From assembly GCA_018398765.1 (NCBI GenBank), contig JAHBMJ010001187.1, forward strand, positions 17,501-34,378: a stretch of 16,878 bases of DNA, given 5' to 3'. Below the pieces are notes generated by a model. It had not been told where the DNA came from and ran no database searches. It worked only from the letters and a program-made list of their open reading frames with translations. Below, one piece after another: positions 1-6,726 of the stretch. Position 1 is the first letter of the stretch. Every line of letters begins with the position of its first letter. The DNA is from Chromera velia (taxonomy: Eukaryota > Sar > Chromeraceae). The translations under genes were made by a program, and so were the position numbers.

Positions 1-2010
1 CAGACTCGGTGGAAGCTTCCATGTTCCTTCTTGCTTTGCCTGTATCTGCAGACTTGACAGAGACAGATGAAATTTGGACGCTCCTCGAGCACCCGTAGTC
101 CCCAGCTGTCTGCACAACCTGATCTCCGACAAGTTTTGGAGGGACTCACGCTTAAGCGTCCTAATGAACGCTACAAACCCTTCCGCTGTGATTTTGTTCC
201 TATTCAAATACAGAAATTTCAACTGCGGACACTCGTGGACTCGGAACACTTCAGCCAGTTCCTTCAGCTTGTGATCATCAATGCAACAGTCAGAAAGATT
301 CATGTACTTCAAACACTTCAGTTTGCTTTCACAGATCCCCCTTCCCTTTTCAGCAAGGCGAGACAGCGCACTTTCCCCTATCCTCCCAAATCTCAACTTG
401 AGCGAAGCAACACACGGAGGGAGTCCAGTCTCATTCTCGGCAATTGACAAAATCAGAGGGTCTACATCAACTGGAGGCCGATGCTTTCTGAGGCGGAACC
501 CCAAACCACGCAATCGCGGCGGGAAGCTGCCCTTTCTTACCCCGTCAGCAAACACTTTCATCCCTTCTGCGTCGAGATCAAATATGAACAGGCTGTTGAA
601 ACTATCAAAGAAGCAGTGGGACTGTGCGACGAACTCTAAGTGGGGAATTTGCCCCGAAACGATACCCCTCAATAGGCAAATCCGATCGTCCGATAGACTC
701 TCTAAGCCAAGCGGATACCAACCACCCAACATGAGCCTCTTCAACCTGCCCAGTTTTCCCGATGCCAAAGCCGTCTCCAACGTCGCCCCCCCAACTGCCT
801 TCGTAGACATAAAACTCAGCTCCTCAAGAAACGGCAATCCCTTCTCGTTCTCCAAAACAGCAGCCATCAGTGGCTTCATCGCACTTTGTGTGAGATTTCG
901 ATTTCGGCTACAGTCAAGCAGCCGAAGCGAGGGCAGATTATCGACGTGCACTGCTTGTGCGAGGAGAGACAAATGCGAATCAGTTAGAAGCAAATTACTA
1001 AGGGACAACTCGCGAAGGAGAGGGAGCTGCGATACAGCGAGGCTCGAAAAGAAAGACATCTTTCCATCCGCAACCGGATCATCAACTCCAAACGGCTGCT
1101 GCTGAAATTTCAACTTACCAAGACACCCCAATGGACCCTTCTGAAGTGCCTCACCCAGCTGCACTAGGGCTTCTGAACCATCGTCACTGACAAACACACT
1201 CAAGTCCACAGACTCAAAAGGGAGGGGATCCGAGCCTTCTGGGAGCTGTGAGAGAAATGCAGTCAAGCCGCGGAGGCCAAGGTCAAGACCAAGGCAGTGC
1301 ACTTTATCGTACTGTCCACCAAGAAGCGCACGGAAAGTCAGGCCCTCCAAATCTCCAAACTGTAGCCCGACACTCTCAAGTGCTGGGCATTGGCGACAAC
1401 TGAGCATGGCAAGAAATTCGGACTCAAGCGTTTCACTCGCTGTACCAAAATATTGTCGGTTACACGGTTTTGCCAGAACATTCAGATACCGAAGATGTGG
1501 TACTGTTCCAGCCCGCAGCGCTCTGGCCAAGGTCATCAGATGCGATCCCGACGGATCCCCGAAATTCTCACCCAGGTCGAGCGTTTCGAGATTCAAAAGA
1601 TCTCCCCTCTCTACAACTTTCATAAGCCTGGAGATGTGGTGGTGGTAGAGACCACAATTTCTCAGCAACAGCGGTCGGAGAGACGGCAACGAAGCGATGG
1701 TCAGTGCCGGACAAAGCAGATGCATGGACAGGGACAGCAAGTTCCCAGAGAGGTTCAAAGTCTCGACTCGAAGTGAGGAGGACTCTCTGATGGCCTCAAA
1801 GAGAGGGAACCCAAAAAACTTTCGGGGTTTCTGGTGAGCCCTCTCAGTCTCTCCGAGATCGAGTGTGCGCAAAGACGAAGCCAATCCTGATCTCACCCCA
1901 TCTGTCAACGCACTCAGTCGGGGCCCACCGGAGAGACTCAACGGACACACTGCAGGCAGACAGACAATCCACATGACTGCAGTTGTTGACATCGTGCATG
2001 TGTCAAACAT
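1..2010 (-). CDS. Leucine-rich repeat (RNase-inhibitor-like) protein, 3' part missing
   Basis: On the minus strand one frame stays open from 2166 to position 1 (about 720 codons), so the gene runs off the left edge and its stop is outside. The translation is a long array of about 28-35-residue LRR units, for example VETLNLSGN (near 1750), LETLDLGENF (near 1565), LPSLRLLDCSRN (near 905), LKYMNLSDCCIDD (near 300) and LKFLYLNRNKITAEG (near 205). The units resemble the ribonuclease-inhibitor/NLR type, with long helical halves such as HLMTLARALRAG. I see no kinase, NB-ARC or membrane segment in this part. LRR arrays of this type usually bind proteins; the partner is unknown. The upstream limit is uncertain. 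The in-frame ATG at 2010 precedes the repeats, but a pyrimidine-rich acceptor (exon from 1953) and LRR-like residues before 2010 suggest an internal exon start. The next exon is probably at 3704-3826. Confidence 0.8.
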   Translation of the reverse strand, partial: MFDTCTMSTTAVMWIVCLPAVCPLSLSGGPRLSALTDGVRSGLASSLRTLDLGETERAHQKPRKFFGFPLFEAIRESSSLRVETLNLSGNLLSLSMHLLCPALTIASLPSLRPLLLRNCGLYHHHISRLMKVVERGDLLNLETLDLGENFGDPSGSHLMTLARALRAGTVPHLRYLNVLAKPCNRQYFGTASETLESEFLAMLSCRQCPALESVGLQFGDLEGLTFRALLGGQYDKVHCLGLDLGLRGLTAFLSQLPEGSDPLPFESVDLSVFVSDDGSEALVQLGEALQKGPLGCLGKLKFQQQPFGVDDPVADGKMSFFSSLAVSQLPLLRELSLSNLLLTDSHLSLLAQAVHVDNLPSLRLLDCSRNRNLTQSAMKPLMAAVLENEKGLPFLEELSFMSTKAVGGATLETALASGKLGRLKRLMLGGWYPLGLESLSDDRICLLRGIVSGQIPHLEFVAQSHCFFDSFNSLFIFDLDAEGMKVFADGVRKGSFPPRLRGLGFRLRKHRPPVDVDPLILSIAENETGLPPCVASLKLRFGRIGESALSRLAEKGRGICESKLKCLKYMNLSDCCIDDHKLKELAEVFRVHECPQLKFLYLNRNKITAEGFVAFIRTLKRESLQNLSEIRLCRQLGTTGARGASKFHLSLSSLQIQAKQEGTWKLPPSL

Positions 2011-2182
2011 AAGAAAGGTGCAAAACCCGGATGAGGGGAACTTCCTTACGGTAGAAGGGACTGGCCTGACGCCCTTGTTCAGAGAGTTTCTCTTCACACT
2101 GATACAGCAGACTTCAAGAGATTCACTCGTTCTTCCTCTGTCTATCTCTATGACGCAGACTGGCCCTTAAAAAAGACATTCT

Positions 2183-2183
2183 G

Positions 2184-2243
<60 letters not shown>
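2183..2243. repeat. Simple repeat (GACA)n then (GA)n
   Basis: Tandem GACA units pass into GA repeats and back to GACA. The tract ends in the first, more diverged copy of the minisatellite's unique block (2241-2299), which is separated from the main array by about 480 bases. Confidence 0.9.
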
Positions 2244-2594
2244 TCTATGTTTCTTCTTCTCCCTTCTTTTCTTCATGAACACAACAGACAAAAAGAAAGA
2301 AAGAACAAAGACAAAAGAACAGCACCAACAATCAAACAGCGTGGGCAGGGGGCCCGAAAGGTGAGAGTTAAGCGCCCCTTGCCTCTCCACCTCCCGACAG
2401 ACTTTCACGTGATCACTGGTTTCACACGCTACTCCTCTGCTGCTTCTACTCAAGACAAGAAAGAGAAGAAAAAACGACAAGACAAGAAATTTCAAAAATC
2501 AAAAAAAGAAAAAGGAAAAAAGAAAACTGCACGCGGGGACCGGCACCGTCATGGTCTTTAGACAGGGGTGGGGGGGTGGGGGGGCGTCCCTGCG

Positions 2595-2644
2595 GAGACA
2601 GACAGACAGACAGACAGACAGACAGGGAGAGAAAGAGAAAGAGA

Positions 2645-2696
<52 letters not shown>

Positions 2697-2785
2697 CAGA
2701 CAGAGACAGACAGAGACAGACAGACAGAGAGAGACAGACAGAGAGAGACAGACAGACAGAGACAGACAGACACAGACAGACAGAC
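2595..2785. repeat. Simple repeat, mixed GACA / GAGA / GAGAAA
   Basis: About 190 bases consist almost only of GACA, GAGAAA, GA and GAGACA units in successive blocks. All six frames are open across parts of it, which produces spurious low-complexity ORFs such as repeats of TDRQ or SVCL. It is preceded by a G-rich run at 2568-2586. Confidence 0.93.
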
Positions 2786-3151
2786 TATATCTTTCTTCTT
2801 CTTCTCCCTCCTTTTCTTCATGAACACACCAAACAAAAAGAAAGACAGACAGACAGAGACAGACAGACAGAGACAGACAGACAGACTGTATGTTTCTTCT
2901 TCTTCTCCCTCCTTTTCTTCATGAACACACCAAACAAAAAGAAAGACAGACAGACAGACAGAGACAGACAGAGACAGACAGACAGACTGTATGTTTCTTC
3001 TTCTTCTCCCTCCTTTTCTTCATGAACACACCAAACAAAAAGAAAGAAAGACACACAGACAGACAGACAGACAGACAGACAGAGACAGACAGACAGACAG
3101 ACAGACAGATAGAATATCTGTTTCGTCTTCTTCTCCCTCCTTTTCTTCGAA

Positions 3152-3183
<32 letters not shown>

Positions 3184-3190
3184 GGACAGA
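2783..3190. repeat. Composite minisatellite, period about 101 bp, with GACA spacers
   Basis: A block of about 57 bases (GACT, a TTCTTC-rich stretch, CTCCCTCCTTTTCTTCATGA, then ACACACCAAACAAAAAGAAA) starts at 2783, 2884 and 2985, exactly 101 bases apart. A truncated copy lies at about 3110-3150, and a diverged one at 2241. Between blocks lie variable runs of GACA and GAGACA units. The blocks at 2884 and 2985 look identical, and the one at 2783 differs by a few bases, which suggests recent expansion. A pure GACA tract closes the array (3151-3188). Confidence 0.88.
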
Positions 3191-3703
3191 GAACAAGAGA
3201 TCTCGAAAGACAAGAATGGCAGGAAAGAAGCAAAAACGCCAGCTGCTGAGGAGCAGGTCAAACGCAGTTTGCAGGCAAAAAACTAAAGTTGGGAAACGCA
3301 ACACTGACCTTTCAGGTGAAGGCTTTCCAATGAGGGCAACAGAAGACAGAGCAGATGGGGGGGCATCGCCGTGTCTGCAGGCGATGAGGGGACCCTCTAC
3401 AGATGAGTAGGCTGTTTGACTTATTCGCCGCACAACGATAGACAGAGAAGAGAGAGTCAATGCAGCAGGCAGCCCCTAGGCCACTTGAAAGCAGCGCGAG
3501 GCGGTCACGTTCAGTCAGCTTCGCCCTGTTTGCTAAAGGCTGTGTGTAGTGAGTGGCGAACAAATGGCACCCATCCGTAGGGGGGTCCACGATCCAAGCA
3601 GAAAGAAAGCCAGGTTATCTACGTATGAGCACGCAGAGCTTTCTGCCTACCATGCATCACTCACAAGACCAAGAACAGTACTTGATTACTTTTACTCACC
3701 AAC

Positions 3704-3826
3704 CTGTGTCGACAAAGGTGAGATGTTTAAGAACCAGCACGTCCTTCCTTGCAGCTCTGTCGGACCTCAGGCGTTCGAGAAATTCCTCAAAGAGGGGAAG
3801 CGCTCCGCCAGTCACTGTCACAGAAT
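3704..3826 (-). CDS. Candidate upstream exon of the LRR gene
   Basis: On the minus strand a pyrimidine-rich tract ends in GGTGCAG at 3827. It is followed by an open stretch reading SVTVTGGALPLFEEFLERL and then RKDVLVLKHLTFVDT. LPLFEEFLERLR plus VLKHLTFVD fits an LRR helix followed by the next LxxLxF strand, like the repeats at 1-2010. The exon could end at 3704 (ACAG then GTTGGT, phase 1) or at 3700 (then GTGAGT, phase 2). Phase 1 joins in frame to the acceptor before 1953, giving a continuous LRR unit; phase 2 would need a weaker acceptor near 2046 or 2064. Either way the intron is about 1.6-1.75 kb and contains all the GACA repeats. That it belongs to the same gene is inferred from frame, strand and motif only. 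Confidence 0.5.
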
Positions 3827-5409
3827 CTGCACCGGCCAAGAAAAGCCCAGGCAGAAAAATGGGTAGATGAATGGGCAGAGATTCCAACGAAATGCGTACA
3901 CGAAAGACAAAAGCATGATTTCATGCAAGTGCTGCATGCCCATTTGAGAGGAGTGTAATATTCCAGACAGGCGCGACAGCATGCCACAGGCAAGTCTGTA
4001 GGCAGAGAGGTAGGCAGGAAAGCAGACATTCCAGGGAATACACAGAGGCGGGGGGCAGCCGGGGAGCCAGGTAGCAGGCCGATCGATCACTGAATCTGTA
4101 AGATACACGCATTGTACGTATCAAGAAAAAAAGAACCGGAAAGACCGTGAGGTGCGAGAAACAGTTAGGTGTGGGAGGGAGGGGGGCTGCTTGACTCATA
4201 CCTGTATGAGAACTGTGGAAAGGAAAAAAAGATAAATAATTCAGGAACCCCAAGGAGAATCATCCCACAGAGGAGAGAATGGAAGTGCTGGGCCAGTTGA
4301 TTAAAATGGCCCCCGCATGCGCTGCTCGAGAAGCTGACTGACCCAGTTTCATCTCCACAACAGAGGAAGGAAGCCGATTGATAAAGAAGAAAATCTTTCG
4401 AAGAGACACACCAAGGGTGCCTGGAAGCAGAATTGCACAGCAGAGAGGGGAGAAAGGGGGTTGGGGGGGGCGACTGAATTGCTTGTGGGATTTTGTTTTT
4501 GCAGAAAAATGTGCAAGAGAAAAGAGCGTTGAGTCCTCCCCTGAAGGTGTCTTCTGGGCGTATGTCCCTTCGTTCCTCCTGACTTCGTTGACTTTGTTGT
4601 GGTGCAAGAGAGAGAAAGAACACGCAACAGGGGGGGGACGAGAGAAATGCGCTCTTTTGTCTGTGCTTCTTTGCGCTTTTGTGGGGAAAGTTCCTCTGGT
4701 TATATATTCATAGACAGTCAGAAGAGTAGACGAGTCGATTCACGTCAGTGGACCAACCAGAGAGGTCAATTTGTTGGAGGGGGTCGACTCCGACTTTTTT
4801 TAGCGTCTTGTTCTGCACACGCAGTCGGAAAGCAAAGGCACCAATAGTGATGCGAAGGAAGGAAGTATCAAGAGGAGAGACGCACGCACGCACAGAGGCT
4901 GTCTCGGAGGGAGGGCAGAGTCTGGTGACTTTGACTGTCAGGCTCAGCCGGCGTGAACTTCCAAGAAGGAAGGAAGAAAGAATAATGAGACAGGCAGACT
5001 TGAGGGGAAGACGGAATGTGAATTACTTGAAATTCCTGCCGATATGCATGAAAAAACACTCCGACGATTAAAGTGAGAGCCTAAATTGGGAAAGGAAGAA
5101 GAAGGAGAAGGAGGTGTCGCCCAAAAGCCGGGGGGGAAGAGGGTCGGGTCCTGACTAAGCTGGGAGATGGTGACCTTTCTCTGTTTCTTCTGCATTCGAT
5201 CGCTTCCTCCCCTTCCCAACCAATGCGCTGTGCATCTCACAAGAAATGCAGTGACTGACCGTTGCAAGCAAGACGAGACCCAGCCAGGCAATGCCAAAGG
5301 AATCCCTTCTCTTTGCGAGGAGGGAAAGCGTCTGCATGTTGCAAGGTTGGGTAGGGGGCAAAAGGCTTAGCTTAAGTTGGTGGGAAGGAAATGGTAAACA
5401 GGCGCAATT
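3827..5409 (-). other. Unresolved stretch, possible small exons of a minus-strand gene
   Basis: No long ORF here has clear coding character. On the minus strand there are several splice-like signals. A strong acceptor (TTCTTCCTTTCCCAATTTAG) ends at 5081. An 11-base block between a CTTTCCACAG acceptor and a GTATGAG donor lies near 4195-4210. A 69-base open stretch at 4744-4812 follows a TGTGTGCAG acceptor, is followed by GTGAAT, and reads PLQQIDLSGWSTD near its end, which is LRR-like. These could be upstream exons of the LRR gene, but I could not chain them with consistent phases. The rest looks like intron or intergenic DNA with purine/pyrimidine strand bias. Confidence 0.3.
5155..5337 (-). 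CDS. Hypothetical small ORF with signal-peptide-like start
   Basis: The minus-strand ATG at 5337 opens a 60-residue frame ending at TAG (5155-5157). The start reads MQTLSLLAKRRDS, a basic n-region, followed by the hydrophobic FGIAWLGLVLLATVSHCISC, so it has the shape of a secretory signal or signal anchor. The remainder is short, polar and basic (GKGRKRSNAEETEKG). It may be a first exon whose donor I did not identify, an independent micropeptide, or chance. A strong acceptor lies 74 bases past the stop, which would fit a first-exon model. I recognise no family. Confidence 0.22.
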   Translation of the reverse strand: MQTLSLLAKRRDSFGIAWLGLVLLATVSHCISCEMHSALVGKGRKRSNAEETEKGHHLPA

Positions 5410-5865
5410 CTACTCATGTACGTATGCAGAGATATTCTTGCACAAAAGGACTATCTTGTACAGCAATAGGGAGACGGTTAAGAAGGTTCCGAAGGAGTCG
5501 AAACCCGACGGCTGCTGAAACGAAACGAGACAAGAAGAGACAAAGCGCCCGGAAAACCAATATTGAATATGAAGGAGAGCCAGGCGAAGGATGCTTTCAA
5601 AGTAGGAGACACAGAGAAAAAGCTGTGAATCAAGCAATCCACTCACCTCTGAAAGAGACTTCCGCGCCATTTGCCGCAGGATAACGAAGAATACCTTATC
5701 TTGTCTCCGCATATTCTCCGTCTCCTCTGTCCGATCCCTTTGAATCTCTTCAGTCCCTTCCTGAGAGTCATCTCCTCCCCTCTCCTCGTTGCTCATTCCT
5801 CCCTCAACAGGAAGAGAAGCATCTCCATCCTTCCTTGGAGGAGGGAGGACATCCTCTGCAAGCAT
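5410..5865 (-). CDS. Putative exon(s): acidic N-terminal segment of a minus-strand gene
   Basis: From the minus-strand ATG at 5865, 73 codons run to 5647 (MLAEDVLPPPRKDG..., an acidic EERGGDDSQEGTEE stretch, then DKVFFVILRQMARKSLSE). They end exactly at a codon boundary followed by a consensus donor, GAG|GTGAGT. A good acceptor (TCTCGTTTCGTTTCAG) ends at 5515, leaving a 132-base intron. A second open piece runs from 5514 to the TAG at 5410. The intron is a multiple of three and contains no in-frame stop, so spliced and unspliced messages both stay open, giving about 107 or 151 residues. The second part (FLTVSLLLYKIVLLCKN) is hydrophobic. This may be the 5' end of the LRR gene or a separate small gene. 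I recognise no domain. Confidence 0.38.
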   Translation of the reverse strand: MLAEDVLPPPRKDGDASLPVEGGMSNEERGGDDSQEGTEEIQRDRTEETENMRRQDKVFFVILRQMARKSLSEVSGLLDSQLFLCVSYFESILRLALLHIQYWFSGRFVSSCLVSFQQPSGFDSFGTFLTVSLLLYKIVLLCKNISAYVHE

Positions 5866-5917
5866 TGAGCGCACCTTTAGGGAATCCAAAAATCTGTTCT
5901 CCCTTCTCAATTCGCTT

Positions 5918-5980
5918 TTACTTCACCGTACGCCTCTCCCCGAACTGACCCGTTTTTCCAGCAGAGTCTTCAGCCGACAT
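5918..5980 (-). CDS. Possible upstream ORF or first coding exon, 20 codons
   Basis: The minus-strand ATG at 5980 lies just after TTTTTTGGTAAAG, which could be a splice acceptor. It opens MSAEDSAGKTGQFGERRTVK and then TAA. A consensus donor GTAAGTAT lies at 6120-6113 on the same strand, so a 5'-UTR intron of about 140 bases ending at 5981 is plausible. The ORF precedes the acidic exon at 5865 by about 50 bases and is in a different frame. It is either a uORF or a coding start joined by an intron I cannot place. Confidence 0.22.
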   Translation of the reverse strand: MSAEDSAGKTGQFGERRTVK

Positions 5981-6726
5981 CTTTACCAAAAAATGAGTCG
6001 GTGCAGAAATTCACGCACAGGCCGATACGCGATCTGAATACGTCGGTACGGACAGAGAAATGAATCGATCAACTCGGTAGAGCGATTGGACAGCTGCACC
6101 TCACCTGACTCTATACTTACGAAAAAGAAGCGTTGAGTATCAAATCCAATGGGTTCAGACAATCTGACTACACCAAAACGGCTGCCTTCTGTGAGCCTTC
6201 AATGTGACGATGGTCTGTTTACCGGACAAGTCATATCAATACCAATACTGAGTCAGAACGTATATGTCCGTCCGAAGGAGTGCCGAAGTTTGGAGATGTT
6301 TGAAGATGTTTGAAGATTGATGGAGACGTACGGCATGCATGGAGACGGGGACATACGGTGGGAGACGGAGACGGAGACGGCATGCTCGAGATCGATACAG
6401 CGTCAAAAGTTGCTCATATGTCGCTCACTCTTGTGTCCAGTGACTACGATTGCAGCAATCAGAGCAGGCTCCGAAGGCGGCAGAGGTGTGGGGGGAGGGA
6501 CCATGGTCTGTAAGTGATTGCTGTGCATTCTCTACAGATTATTTCCAGCAGACTGCCCCAGGAATTTGTGATGCGAACCCCAAAACTTGTTCCTGCCTCG
6601 TGCCGTCTCCCCGTTTGTAGCCCTGGCAGTCAGCACCGCATCGGACACCCAAGAAGTGCGGCAGAGCTACCAAAAAGACGTTGATCTGGCTGTCACAGAA
6701 GCAGAGTGCATTCGGTCCTGACAGGC
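5981..6726. promoter_or_regulatory. Divergent intergenic region
   Basis: About 750 bases separate the candidate minus-strand gene from the helicase start. They should hold both promoters and the helicase 5' UTR. I see no clear TATA box or initiator. Local features are a small direct repeat (GATGTTTGAA, 6295-6315), a GGAGAC/GAGACG run at 6361-6380 and the minus-strand donor GTAAGTAT at 6120. No convincing coding sequence lies here. In the helicase frame a TGA stop at 6682-6684 fixes the upstream limit of that ORF. Confidence 0.4.

Larger units (their letters stand above)
2011..3703 (-). other. Probable repeat-filled intron of the LRR gene
   Basis: This 1.7-kb stretch lies between the candidate LRR exon (3704-3826) and the main LRR coding region. 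It carries GACA/GAGA tracts and a composite minisatellite, listed separately, plus about 300 bases of unique sequence at 2263-2594 and 500 bases at 3190-3700. I find no LRR-like or other recognisable coding sequence in the unique parts. A short plus-strand ORF at 3214-3410, rich in Lys and Arg, has no supporting features. The boundary near 2011 is uncertain: the LRR frame remains open to 2166, and acceptors at 1953, 1980 or further upstream are all possible. Confidence 0.45.

Noticed and set aside
281-1105. 274-codon plus-strand ORF
   Set aside because: It lies opposite the LRR frame, has no recognisable domain, and its composition is what the antisense of an LRR array gives.
2783-3190. Regularly spaced repeats resembling a CRISPR array
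   Set aside because: The spacers are microsatellite units, not unique sequence, the repeats are too long, and the window is eukaryotic.
3214-3410. Lys/Arg-rich plus-strand ORF
   Set aside because: It has no family resemblance, sits within the proposed intron and may be an extension of purine-rich sequence.
2551-3460. Several ORFs on both strands made of TDRQ- or SVCL-type repeats
   Set aside because: They are translations of GACA/GAGA microsatellites, which are open in most frames by composition.
4165-4623. 152-codon minus-strand ORF
   Set aside because: It starts from a non-ATG codon, is Ser/Phe/Pro-rich as expected of pyrimidine-rich intron sequence, and contains splice-like signals.
6706-6726. 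GTG start for the helicase
   Set aside because: The ATG at 6727 is the first ATG after an in-frame TGA and starts a plausible presequence.
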